Shown: positions 1 to 6,962 of the stretch, one piece after another
How positions within the stretch are numbered: position 1 is the first letter of the stretch
How the letters are laid out: every line of letters starts with the position of its first letter
Source: JALXCG01 sp026991065 [NCBI: Gemmatimonadota bacterium]
GTDB taxonomy: Bacteria; GCA-2686955
Reading direction: 5' to 3'
Length of the DNA: 10,114 bases
Assembly: GCA_026991065.1 (NCBI GenBank)
Contig: JALXCG010000856.1
Coordinates: 1 to 10,114, forward strand
Notes under the pieces: generated by a model
What the model saw: only the letters and a program-made list of their open reading frames with translations
Databases searched by the model: none
Told to the model about the DNA's origin: nothing
Made by a program: the position numbers and the translations under genes

Positions 1-392
1 GCAATGTAGTCAAGCTCTCTGGCGGCTTTCCGGTACCGGTCCCAACCCCGATCGCCCGCCCGATCACCGATCTCCTTTGGTATATGAAGTTGATTAACTC
101 CACATCGGAATCGCTGCAGCAGTTCCGGTTCTCCTGTCTCGCCTCCAACCGGCGCCTGCAGAAGGATCTCGGGGTGAAGCTGCAGCACTCTTCCGAGAGC
201 GCCCTGGTCACCGAGATCGATGCTTTGCGCATCCGCAAATACAACGGCAGTGAAGCCCCTCGGCGCAAAGCGCCACTCAGCGACGCGCTGCGCGAGTACT
301 ACCGGGATCGCGAACGCGCAGAGGAGGAGCGCATTCTGCGCATCACCAACCCAACGCGACGCACATCCTCTTCTGCGCCCACAATCTCTTGA
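1..392 (+). CDS. NAD-dependent epimerase/dehydratase (SDR family), C-terminal part, 5' end outside window
   Basis: The reading frame is open from position 3 to the TGA at 390-392, giving 129 visible residues. The ATG at 84 is internal, not the start. The visible part resembles the C-terminal end of extended short-chain dehydrogenases/sugar-nucleotide epimerases: a proline-rich VPVPTPIARPITDLLW stretch, then FRFSCLASNRRLQKDLGVKLQHSSESAL. The latter matches the usual family ending in which a threading segment is followed by 'D..K....LG..P.YS..EAL'. The Rossmann fold and the YxxxK active site would lie upstream and cannot be checked. The last 45 or so residues are a charged tail rich in Arg and Glu, unlike the core fold. 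The stop overlaps the TTG start of the next gene (TTGA), so the two are probably co-transcribed. The substrate cannot be judged. The family assignment is moderate and rests only on the C-terminus. Confidence 0.55.
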   Translation, partial: NVVKLSGGFPVPVPTPIARPITDLLWYMKLINSTSESLQQFRFSCLASNRRLQKDLGVKLQHSSESALVTEIDALRIRKYNGSEAPRRKAPLSDALREYYRDRERAEEERILRITNPTRRTSSSAPTIS

Positions 393-793
393 AACCATCA
401 ACGCGCATCGATTCCAGTCGGCGTCGCCGGGCCTGGTTGCCGGTTGCAGCGTGGGGCGTGATCGTGGCGATCGCCAACTCGGTCCCCAATCCTCCCGCGT
501 TACCCGAGAGCATCATCCCTCTCGACAAGCTGGTTCATTTCGGCGAGTATTTTGCGCTTGGATTTCTCCTCCTCCGCGCTGCAACAATCATCCGTTGGCG
601 GCGCGCTCTGCTCTGGGCGCTGATCATCGGTTTGAGCGTGGGGATCGCCGACGAACTGCATCAAGCCTACATTCCGACCCGTGTCCCCGATCCCGCGGAT
701 GCCACTGCGGATGGCGTAGGTGTGGCTTGCGGTGCATTCGCATTTATTCTGCTACGGCGCCGCGCCACGAAAAGTGAAGAAACCGAATCATGA
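389..793 (+). CDS. VanZ-family small membrane protein
   Basis: This 134-residue protein has about four hydrophobic segments (roughly 15-32, 50-68, 70-88 and 106-122), so it sits in the inner membrane. It carries the VanZ-like motifs: DKLVHFGEYFALGF (46-59), with Asp46 and His50 before a helix, then ADELHQAYIPTR (87-98) and the DPADATADGVG turn (101-111), matching the family pattern ELHQ.f.pgR..d..D...n..G. VanZ itself gives low-level teicoplanin resistance, but most family members have no known role, and none is claimed here. The start used is TTG at 389, overlapping the stop of the upstream gene. There is no clear Shine-Dalgarno sequence, so re-initiation is likely. A second in-frame TTG lies at codon 17, but using it would remove the Arg-rich cytoplasmic lead RRRR (11-14). 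The stop overlaps the aspS start (ATGA). Confidence 0.8.
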   Translation: MKPSTRIDSSRRRRAWLPVAAWGVIVAIANSVPNPPALPESIIPLDKLVHFGEYFALGFLLLRAATIIRWRRALLWALIIGLSVGIADELHQAYIPTRVPDPADATADGVGVACGAFAFILLRRRATKSEETES

Positions 794-2568
794 CCAATAA
801 CTCATTTCGCACCCATCACGCCGGCGCGCTCCGCGCCGACCATGTCGATCAATCGGTTCTCTTGTCCGGCTGGGTGCATCGCCACCGCCACCACGGCGCA
901 TTGATCTTCTTCGATCTCCGCGACGGCAGCGGCTTGGTGCAAATCACCTGTGATCCGGCGCTCAGCCAGAGCGCACATGAGATCGCGGCGGGCTTGCATT
1001 CCGAATATGTCGTGCGCGTGGCCGGTCGTGTTCGACGCCGCCCTGACGCCAACCCCAATCTCGCTACCGGTGAGATCGAGGTTTTGGCGGACTCCATCGA
1101 GATCCTCAACCGCTGCGCCACGCTGCCGTTTCAGGTCGACACGGAAGGGGATGCGCCGCGCCCCGGTGAAGAGTTGCGCCTCGCCTACCGCTATCTGGAT
1201 CTCCGCAAGCCGGAAATGCGCGAATTGCTGGTTGTCCGCCACCGCGCCGTGCAGGCCATCCGCGAAAGCCTCAACAGTGCTGAGTTCTTCGAAATCGAAA
1301 CCCCGATCCTGATGAAGAGCACGCCCGAGGGCGCCCGCGATTTTCTTGTTCCCTCGCGCGTCAACACCGGCACCTTCTACGCTCTCCCACAGTCACCACA
1401 GCTGTACAAGCAGATCCTGATGGTGGCCGGCATGGAGCGCTACTACCAGATCGCCAAGTGTTTCCGTGACGAGGATATGCGCGCCGACCGGCAGCCCGAG
1501 TTCACGCAACTCGACCTGGAGATGAGTTTCGTCTCCCAGGAGGATGTGTTCCAGGTCACCGAAGCCTGCATCGCCGCAGCTGTTGAAACAACCCGCGGCA
1601 TCAAGATCGAGACCCCCTTCCCGCGTCTCACCTACGCAGAATCGATGGAGCGCTACGGCACCGATAAGCCCGACATCCGGTTCGGACTCGAGTTGGCGCG
1701 AATCAGTGACCTGGCTGCCGACTCCGGCTTCGGTGTCTTCCGCAACGCGGTCGCCGCAGGTGGGGTGGTGAAGGCGCTGCGGATCCCGGACGGAGCCAGT
1801 CGCTCGCGGAAGGCGATCGGGGAGTTGGAGAAGGTCGCCAAAGTCTATGGCGCAAAGGGACTGGCCTGGTTCAAGCTGAATGCCGGCCAGGCGACCGGCG
1901 GCATTGCCAAGTTTCTCACCGGCGCAGAAGTCACCGAAATCACCGCCCGAACCATGGCCGTAGATGGCGATGCGGTGGTCTTCGTCGCGGATACCGAGGC
2001 CACTGCCAACGCCGCCCTCGGCAACCTGCGCAACCAGGTCGGTCAAGAACTCGGGCTCACCTCACGCGACAAGTTGTGTTTCGTCTGGATCGTTGACTTC
2101 CCACTCTTCGAGGAGACCGAAGACGGCTGGGCTCCCCTGCATCACATGTTCACCCTGCCCAATCTCGCGGATCTGGAAAACCTGGAGACGTCACCCGGCT
2201 CTGCTCATGCGCAACTGTATGACCTGGTCCTGAACGGCTGGGAGCTGGGTTCCGGCTCCATCCGCTGCCACGATGCCGAAATCCAGCGGCGCATCATGCG
2301 TATCGTCGGAATGTCGGAGGAGGAAGCCGAGCGACGTTTCGGTTTTCTTCTGAAGGCCCTCGACTACGGCGCGCCGCCCCACGGTGGCATCGCCCTGGGG
2401 ATCGATCGCCTGGTCACACTGCTTGCCCCGCACGAGTGCAACATGCGCGACGTCATCGCCTTCCCCAAGACGCTTTCCGGCGTCTCCCTCATGGATGGCT
2501 GCCCCGCTCCGGTCGACCCGGAACAGTTGGAGGAGTTGGGCATCGCGATAGTCCGCCGGCAGGAGTAG
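790..2568 (+). CDS. aspS: Aspartyl-tRNA synthetase (bacterial type)
   Basis: This cytoplasmic class II synthetase charges tRNA with aspartate in protein synthesis. The 592 residues are the normal bacterial length. The order is: an N-terminal OB-fold anticodon-binding domain (about 1-105; GWVHRHRHHGALIFFDLRD at 27-45), the catalytic core with the QSPQLYKQ loop (201-208), motif 2 around CFRDEDMRADRQPEFTQ (224-240), the bacterial GAD insertion (about 290-425), and motif 3 GIDRLV (537-542) followed by RDVIAFPKT. His35, in the HHG of the OB-fold, matches the position where non-discriminating AspRS enzymes have His and E. coli-type enzymes have Leu (RRRDHG versus RRRDLG). That suggests an enzyme that may also charge tRNA-Asn, but this is inference. 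The ATG overlaps the vanZ stop (ATGA) and the upstream GAAG is a weak ribosome site, so translational coupling is likely. Confidence 0.97.
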   Translation: MTNNSFRTHHAGALRADHVDQSVLLSGWVHRHRHHGALIFFDLRDGSGLVQITCDPALSQSAHEIAAGLHSEYVVRVAGRVRRRPDANPNLATGEIEVLADSIEILNRCATLPFQVDTEGDAPRPGEELRLAYRYLDLRKPEMRELLVVRHRAVQAIRESLNSAEFFEIETPILMKSTPEGARDFLVPSRVNTGTFYALPQSPQLYKQILMVAGMERYYQIAKCFRDEDMRADRQPEFTQLDLEMSFVSQEDVFQVTEACIAAAVETTRGIKIETPFPRLTYAESMERYGTDKPDIRFGLELARISDLAADSGFGVFRNAVAAGGVVKALRIPDGASRSRKAIGELEKVAKVYGAKGLAWFKLNAGQATGGIAKFLTGAEVTEITARTMAVDGDAVVFVADTEATANAALGNLRNQVGQELGLTSRDKLCFVWIVDFPLFEETEDGWAPLHHMFTLPNLADLENLETSPGSAHAQLYDLVLNGWELGSGSIRCHDAEIQRRIMRIVGMSEEEAERRFGFLLKALDYGAPPHGGIALGIDRLVTLLAPHECNMRDVIAFPKTLSGVSLMDGCPAPVDPEQLEELGIAIVRRQE

Positions 2569-2572
2569 TGAG

Positions 2573-3340
2573 TCAGTCGCCGCTCAGAATATTCCCCAAG
2601 ATCTCGCCGCCGAAGCCGGCGACCCCTTTCTGCTCTCCCCGTTTCCCAAATCGCGCTCCAGAAAGAACCCGGTCCGCAAGGCGGGAAAAGGGGAGACTCT
2701 GCAGATAGACCGTGCCGGGACCGGTCAGCGTGGCGAGAAAGAGCCCCTCACCGCCGAAAAGCGCGTTCTTGAATCCACCCACGAACTGAATGTCGTAGTT
2801 GACCGACGAGGTCAACCCGACCAGACAACCGGTATCGATGCGCAGTGTCTGGCCGGCCGCCAGATCTTTGCGAATGATGGTGCCGCCGGCATGGATGAAC
2901 GCACGACCGTCGCCGGTCAAGCGCTGCAAAATGAAGCCCTCGCCCCCAAAAAAGCCCGCCCCTAAACGCTTCGTGAACGCCACTTCGATCTCTATCCCCC
3001 TGGCGGCACAAAGAAACGAGTCTTTCTGACAGATAAACACACCGCCGACCTGATCCAACTCCAGGGGGATAATCTTGCCCGGATAGGGGGCGGCAAAAGC
3101 AACGTGGCTCTTGCCGCTACCGGTGTGGAGAAAAGTGGTGATAAAGAAGCTCTCCCCGGTGATCATCCGCTTGAACCCTTTGAAGAGTCCACCCCCGGTC
3201 GAGGTCTGCATCTGAATGCCATCTTCCATGTAGGACATGGTCCCCACTTCAGCCCGCACCCCCTCGCCCGGATCCAGCTCGATCTCGATCAACTGAATGT
3301 CATCTCCATAGATCCGGTAGTCAATCACATCTGCGGCCAT
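2573..3340 (-). CDS. AIM24 / TIGR00266-family protein
   Basis: This 255-residue protein belongs to the AIM24-like family (TIGR00266), whose molecular role in bacteria is not established. The family is named after a yeast mitochondrial protein affecting inner-membrane organisation. Visible family marks are LIEIELDPGEGVRAEVGTMSYMEDGI (17-42), GLFKGFKRMITGESFFITTF (51-70), the FFGGEGFILQRLTGDGRAFIHAGG block (130-153), and the related later block NALFGGEGLFLATLTGPGTVYLQSLP (192-217). The two GGEG blocks suggest an internal duplication of a beta-rich unit. The end is glycine-rich (GVAGFGGEILGN). There is no signal peptide or membrane helix. The start is ATG at 3340, with GGAG 11 bases upstream on the minus strand. 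It lies 35 bp downstream of the M23 peptidase and probably shares its transcript. Its stop is only 4 bp from the convergent aspS stop. Confidence 0.88.
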   Translation of the reverse strand: MAADVIDYRIYGDDIQLIEIELDPGEGVRAEVGTMSYMEDGIQMQTSTGGGLFKGFKRMITGESFFITTFLHTGSGKSHVAFAAPYPGKIIPLELDQVGGVFICQKDSFLCAARGIEIEVAFTKRLGAGFFGGEGFILQRLTGDGRAFIHAGGTIIRKDLAAGQTLRIDTGCLVGLTSSVNYDIQFVGGFKNALFGGEGLFLATLTGPGTVYLQSLPFSRLADRVLSGARFGKRGEQKGVAGFGGEILGNILSGD

Positions 3341-3375
3341 GATTCAGTGCTCTCCAACTCGGCGTGACCACCGAG

Positions 3376-4233
3376 CTAATCGACGATGGAATCCTCCGGC
3401 AAGAGATAGGACCAGGGATTGACCTTCTTGCCGTCACGGTGCACTTCATAGTGCACGTGGGAACTGGTGGATCGCCCGGTGGACCCAACCAAGGCGATCA
3501 CTTGCCCCCGTTCGACGAGATCTCCACGCTTGACGAGATTCTTGGAGTTGTGCGCGTAGGTAGTCACAATGCCATCACCGTGGTCGATCTTGATCTGGTT
3601 GCCATAGCCACCGTTGCGACCGGAGAAGATCACCTTTCCGGCGGCGGTAGCAACCACCTCCGTGCCAGCGGCGGCGGCAACATCGATTCCCCAGTGAAAG
3701 CTGCGACGGCCGGTAAACGGATCCTTGCGACGACCGAATGATGCTGTGATCCAGCCATTGGCGGGCAAGGTGGAGGGCATGTGCGCCCACTCACGATTCT
3801 TGTCGAGCAGCGCCGCCCTGATCTTGTCCATGTTGGCGGAAAGATCTCCTGTCGCCTCGGCCGTTCGCTCAAGACTGGTGCGCAGGATGGCCACTCGATC
3901 GGCCCCGCTGCTCCCCTCCGGAACTGGATAATCCAGCTCGCGCTCCTCTCCCGGTACACTCTCTCCAGGTTCAACGCCGGCCAAAACCATGAGTTCTGCC
4001 TCGGTGGCTCTTGCCTGAGCGAGATCAGCATCCACCTGCGCGAGTTGCACACACATGCGGTCCAGGGCGCTTTCCAAAGCGGCGTTTTCTTGACGCTCGG
4101 CGTAAAGCGCAGCCAGATAGTCGACCGCGCGCAGACCGCCAGCAAGGGTACAAAACAACACCGCCAGCGAGAGAACACCGAGCCCCCACTGACGCCGTTC
4201 GAGCACTGTGTGCATTGATAGCAAAGAACGCAT
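3376..4233 (-). CDS. Membrane-anchored coiled-coil M23 family metallopeptidase
   Basis: This 285-residue predicted zinc endopeptidase of the LytM/M23 family would cleave peptide cross-links in peptidoglycan, or activate amidases if degenerate. A short cytoplasmic N-terminus leads into one hydrophobic segment (about 15-34). A helical, Gln/Glu/Ala-rich region follows (about 40-150, probable coiled coil), broken by a Pro/Gly/Glu linker (86-110), and then the M23 domain (about 155-280). All zinc and catalytic positions are present: His180 and Asp184 (HWGID), His228 (YAHNS), and His259 and His261 (SSHVHYEVH). It should be active and anchored on the periplasmic face. The start at 4233 has no strong ribosome site, only a weak purine stretch (AGAG). 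ATG codon 7 is an alternative. It follows the sigma-factor gene by 64 bp. The pairing recalls nlpD-rpoS in gammaproteobacteria, but the gene order is reversed. Confidence 0.92.
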   Translation of the reverse strand: MRSLLSMHTVLERRQWGLGVLSLAVLFCTLAGGLRAVDYLAALYAERQENAALESALDRMCVQLAQVDADLAQARATEAELMVLAGVEPGESVPGEERELDYPVPEGSSGADRVAILRTSLERTAEATGDLSANMDKIRAALLDKNREWAHMPSTLPANGWITASFGRRKDPFTGRRSFHWGIDVAAAAGTEVVATAAGKVIFSGRNGGYGNQIKIDHGDGIVTTYAHNSKNLVKRGDLVERGQVIALVGSTGRSTSSHVHYEVHRDGKKVNPWSYLLPEDSIVD

Positions 4234-4297
4234 CTCTATAAGAAGTAATCAGGAGATCCCAAAAAACAAGTAATTTTGCGGCAATGAACTCGCGTTT

Positions 4298-5173
4298 TCA
4301 ATCATGAATAAAAAGATCCAGCTCTCTCTCCGTCGCCGTGGCGAGCAGCCGTGCAAGCGCTTTCGCCTTTATCTGCCGAATCCGCTCACGGGTCAACCCC
4401 AACTCCTTGCCGATCGCATCAAGAGTCTGGGTTTCGCCACTGCCGATGCCGAAATAGCGACGAACAATGAAAGCTTCACGCTCATTCAAGATCTCAAGCA
4501 GCGCCTCCACCTCCTCCGCCATCGCTTGATCCAGCAGCTCGGCGTCAACCTCCGCCTGCTCCTCGTCCACCAGCGTTTCCAGGAGTGCGCCATCGTCATT
4601 GCCGGTCCCCGGCGAATCCAAACTTACATGGCTGGTGGCGATGCGCCCCGAAGTCGCGACGATGTGCTCCTTTACTCCCATCTCCCCCGCCACCTCCGCC
4701 ACCGTCGGCTCGCGCTGCAACTCTTGCTCCAGCTTCTTGATCGTCTTGCCCATGTGGTAGATGTGGGCGACCCGATTGAGTGGAACCCGAACAATGCGCG
4801 ACTGGTCGGCAAGAGCCTGGAGAATCGACTGCCGAATCCACCAAACAGCGTAAGAGATAAACTTGAATCCACGACTTTCGTCAAAGCGCTCCGCGGCACG
4901 CATCAACCCCAGATTGCCCTCGTTGATCAGATCGCTCAGCGGAACGCCCTGCTTGGAATAGGACTTTGCAACATTCACCACAAACCGGAGGTTGCCCTCG
5001 ACCAAGCGGCTCAGCGCCTGCCGGTCACCCGCACGGATGCGCTTGGCAAGCTCAACCTCCTCGTCGCGGGTCAACAAGGGAATCCGGGCGATATCACGGA
5101 GATAAAGATCGAGCGCAGCGCTTTGTTGCCGGTCACGATCGGCTGTTTTGGCCAACGTTGCACCGCCCCCCAC
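4298..5173 (-). CDS. RNA polymerase sigma-70 factor, RpoD/SigA family, short form without region 1.1
   Basis: This sigma factor directs RNA polymerase to promoters. With the GTG start at 5173 it has 291 residues. Order: region 1.2 (ALDLYLRDIARIPLLTRDEE, about 20-39), region 2 (NLRFVVNVAKSYSKQGVPL at 61-79, INEGNLGLMRAAERFDESRG, then GFKFISYAVWWIRQSILQAL through 121), region 3 (about 125-195), and region 4 with the helix-turn-helix LDAIGKELGLTRERIRQIKAKAL (251-273). Region 1.1 is absent. The wording of region 2 and the length match the short primary sigma factors of Bacteroidetes and relatives. I cannot tell from this window whether it is the housekeeping factor or a group 2 relative. The frame stays open to an ATG at 5407, adding 78 residues. 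I prefer GTG 5173 because GGAG lies 5 bases upstream, the extension is an Arg-rich stretch unlike any sigma domain, and that DNA contains strong inverted repeats. Confidence 0.93.
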   Translation of the reverse strand: MGGGATLAKTADRDRQQSAALDLYLRDIARIPLLTRDEEVELAKRIRAGDRQALSRLVEGNLRFVVNVAKSYSKQGVPLSDLINEGNLGLMRAAERFDESRGFKFISYAVWWIRQSILQALADQSRIVRVPLNRVAHIYHMGKTIKKLEQELQREPTVAEVAGEMGVKEHIVATSGRIATSHVSLDSPGTGNDDGALLETLVDEEQAEVDAELLDQAMAEEVEALLEILNEREAFIVRRYFGIGSGETQTLDAIGKELGLTRERIRQIKAKALARLLATATERELDLFIHD

Positions 5174-5178
5174 CGCAA

Positions 5179-5182
5179 CTCC
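5179..5182 (-). promoter_or_regulatory. Shine-Dalgarno site deciding the sigma-factor start
   Basis: GGAG on the minus strand lies 5 bases before GTG 5173-5171. The competing ATG at 5407 has no comparable purine-rich site. This is the main direct evidence for the shorter protein. A TTG at 5155 is a further, weaker alternative. Confidence 0.55.
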
Positions 5183-5202
5183 GGCGATAAAGGTGATCGC
5201 TG

Positions 5203-5282
5203 CCCCGGTCTTCTCACCACACTTCAGCGCAACACAGTGCTGGCCGCGCCGGGAAGAACGAGTCCTGGTGAGAAAGCCGGGG
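5203..5282 (-). repeat. Long imperfect inverted repeat (17-nt arms) upstream of the sigma-factor start
   Basis: Arms are + strand 5203-5219 (CCCCGGTCTTCTCACCA) and 5266-5282 (TGGTGAGAAAGCCGGGG). Fifteen of 17 positions pair as Watson-Crick, and the two inner exceptions are 5209/5276 and 5210/5275. In the minus-strand RNA one of these is a G-U pair and the other an A-C mismatch. The 46-nt loop contains a further small stem-loop possibility (CAGCGC at 5225-5230 with GTGCTG at 5237-5242 on the + strand). No T-run follows on the minus strand, so a simple terminator is unlikely. A regulatory RNA structure is the plain reading. Confidence 0.7.
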
Positions 5283-5298
5283 TAACTGGAAATCGTTC

Positions 5299-5316
5299 CC
5301 CGCGCAGCCGCGCGGG
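5299..5316. repeat. Perfect 7-bp GC hairpin
   Basis: CCCGCGC (5299-5305) and GCGCGGG (5310-5316) form a perfect stem around a 4-nt loop. It sits 17 bp upstream, in minus-strand transcription order, of the long inverted repeat. Neither strand shows a following T-run. Confidence 0.6.
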
Positions 5317-5364
5317 ATACATCTCTGGAGCCTTCGCTGCCCCGCGAGACCCGACTCTCGGCAA

Positions 5365-5399
5365 GGCGGGCGCCGTCCACGGACGCCACCCGCCTTTTT
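5365..5399 (+). terminator. Terminator-like hairpin with T5 on the + strand
   Basis: GGCGGG (5365-5370) pairs with CCCGCC (5389-5394). An inner CGTC/GACG stem around CACG and a TTTTT run at 5395-5399 complete an intrinsic-terminator shape for + strand transcription. No + strand gene ends here; the nearest, aspS, ends 2.8 kb upstream. In the minus direction, downstream of htrA, the same stem lacks a T-run, so it could only be a weak or processed htrA 3' end. It overlaps the start of the disputed N-terminal extension of the sigma ORF. Confidence 0.35.
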
Positions 5400-5489
5400 C
5401 TAGTCATCGGAAGATCGAAGCATTCCCTTGCGTTACGATTTCGAGCGATCTCACGAGGCGATCCCTACGCAACAATCGAACGCCATTCG

Positions 5490-6962
5490 CTACTTGCGGC
5501 TTAGCGCGAAGTAGCGCTGACCGCCACCGGGCAAGTAGACATAAACGGCGATCGCGCGCTTGCTCTCATCCTTCTTCAGCGCCTTTCGTGCCTTGTGGTA
5601 GTCGCGCAGATCATCGATTTCGTATTCGCCGAGCTTCTGGATCACATAGCCGGGCCGCAATCCCGCGTGGGAGGCCTCGGACCCGGGAGCAACCGAGACA
5701 ATCAACACACCGTGGTCAACATCCACGCCCAAGGCTTCCGCTTCCGGCGAATCAAGACCGACCACATCCAGTCCCAACCAGCCACCGCCACTCTTGGTAT
5801 CCGCCGCCACTTGCTGGGAGTCATCCATCTTGCCGAGCTTCACTTTGATCCGCTTGCGCTCGCCATCCCGCATCACCACAACTTCGGCTTTGCTGCCGAT
5901 CTCGGATCTGCCGACCATGCGCTGGAGCTTGGGCACCGAGGTCACCTTCTGACCATCAAACTCGACAATGACATCTCCCTCACGAAGCCCCGCGTCCTTG
6001 GCCGGACCGTCATCCATCAGCCCCGAGATCAAGACCCCGGTGGCTTCGTCCAAGCCCAAGGCTTCAGCCATCTTGCCGTCCACCGCCTGGATATTGACTC
6101 CAAGGAATGCCCGTCGCACCTCGCCGTATTCTTTCAGATCCCCCAGGACCTCTTTGACCAGGTTGATCGGAATGGCAAAGCCGATGCCCACATTTACACC
6201 GGAAGGCGAATTGATCGCGGAATTGATGCCAATGACCTCACCGCGCACGTTGACCAAAGGCCCCCCCGAGTTTCCGGGATTGATCGCCGCATCGGTCTGG
6301 ATGTAGTCCTGGATGGCGGGAGAGCGGGAAGCAAACTGCAGCGAACTCCGGTCGCACGCACTCACGATTCCCAGAGTCACCGTCCCGGCAAAACGGGAAA
6401 AGGGATTGCCAATGGCAATCGCGAGTTCTCCAACACGCAGGGTCGAGGAGTCACCCAGTTTCGCCGGCGTGATCTTGCCCTCGGGATCCACCTTCAGCAG
6501 CGCCAAATCGGTACTCGGATCGGCGCCGACCACTTCAGCGGTGAACTCTCTGTCATCATGCGTTGTCACAATCACCTCATCGGCGTCTTCGATGACGTGA
6601 TTGTTGGTCAGCAGATAGCCATCCTCGCTGATGAAGAAGCCGGAGCCGAGTGAAGTGGCCTCGCGCTGATCCGGCAGTTCCTGCATGCGCCGCCGAAACA
6701 TGTCCTCCCATCCCGGAATCATGAACGGGGGATGCTGAAAGTTCCTGTCCACCTTTTCAATGTGCGTGGCGCTGATATTCACCACCGAGGGCAGTACGTT
6801 TTCCGCGGCGGACGCCAGCGCATCACTAAGAGCCTCCGCCGCGCTGTAGTCGGGGTTGTTGCCCGTTGCGAAGGCAGTGCCGCCTACCGTGCCGATGGTG
6901 CCGGTGATAGCGGCCAGAGCGATCGCGGTCGCGATCCACCGTGAACCTGTTTCCTTTTTCAT
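5490..6962 (-). CDS. htrA: HtrA/DegP-family periplasmic serine protease with two PDZ domains
   Basis: This predicted secreted protease/chaperone degrades misfolded envelope proteins. The 490 residues match DegP/MucD length. Order: signal peptide (KKETGSRW, then a hydrophobic segment ending near ATAFA-type residues, about 1-32), a trypsin-like domain with His122 (TNNHVI), Asp152 (STDLALLK) and Ser232 (NPGNSGGP), PDZ1 (about 285-378, FLGVNIQ then DAGLREGDVIVEFDG), and PDZ2 (about 394-485, WLGLDVVGL then HAGLRPGYVIQKLG). The full catalytic triad is present, so it should be active. Between the signal and the protease domain, a loop region FQHPPFMIPGWEDMFRRR resembles the LA-loop segment of DegP-type proteins. 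The ATG at 6962 has GGAG 7 bases upstream (6970-6973). Lying ahead of a sigma factor and a cell-wall peptidase, it fits an envelope-maintenance cluster. Confidence 0.96.
   Translation of the reverse strand: MKKETGSRWIATAIALAAITGTIGTVGGTAFATGNNPDYSAAEALSDALASAAENVLPSVVNISATHIEKVDRNFQHPPFMIPGWEDMFRRRMQELPDQREATSLGSGFFISEDGYLLTNNHVIEDADEVIVTTHDDREFTAEVVGADPSTDLALLKVDPEGKITPAKLGDSSTLRVGELAIAIGNPFSRFAGTVTLGIVSACDRSSLQFASRSPAIQDYIQTDAAINPGNSGGPLVNVRGEVIGINSAINSPSGVNVGIGFAIPINLVKEVLGDLKEYGEVRRAFLGVNIQAVDGKMAEALGLDEATGVLISGLMDDGPAKDAGLREGDVIVEFDGQKVTSVPKLQRMVGRSEIGSKAEVVVMRDGERKRIKVKLGKMDDSQQVAADTKSGGGWLGLDVVGLDSPEAEALGVDVDHGVLIVSVAPGSEASHAGLRPGYVIQKLGEYEIDDLRDYHKARKALKKDESKRAIAVYVYLPGGGQRYFALSRK

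Larger units (their letters stand above)
5174..5489 (-). other. Structured interval between htrA and the sigma-factor gene (probable 5' leader)
   Basis: If the sigma factor starts at GTG 5173, this 316-bp stretch carries no gene. It holds, in minus-strand order, a hairpin at 5394-5365, a tight 7-bp GC hairpin at 5316-5299, and a long imperfect hairpin with arms 5282-5266 and 5219-5203. The long hairpin ends about 20 bases before the ribosome site. I found no convincing -35/-10 promoter in it. The sigma gene is therefore either transcribed with htrA or from a promoter I cannot recognise. The interval is open in the sigma frame down from 5407, so an N-terminal extension cannot be fully excluded. 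Confidence 0.55.

Noticed and set aside
220-777. 185-codon + strand frame over the epimerase end and vanZ
   Set aside because: It is out of frame with both supported genes and low-complexity Arg/Ser-rich.
4242-4275. Repeated AAGTAAT words between the sigma and M23 genes, with a T6 run on the minus strand
   Set aside because: The repeats are only 7 bp in a locally AT-rich gap. No stable stem precedes the T-run, so neither an operator nor a terminator can be supported.
4304-5848. 514-codon open frame on the + strand opposite the sigma factor and the end of htrA
   Set aside because: It is antisense to two well-supported genes. Its translation is Arg/Leu/Pro-rich without recognisable domains, as expected from codon bias of GC-rich genes.
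5595-6653. 352-codon + strand frame opposite htrA
   Set aside because: It mirrors the htrA reading frame, has no ribosome site or domain, and lies wholly inside a gene with an intact catalytic triad.
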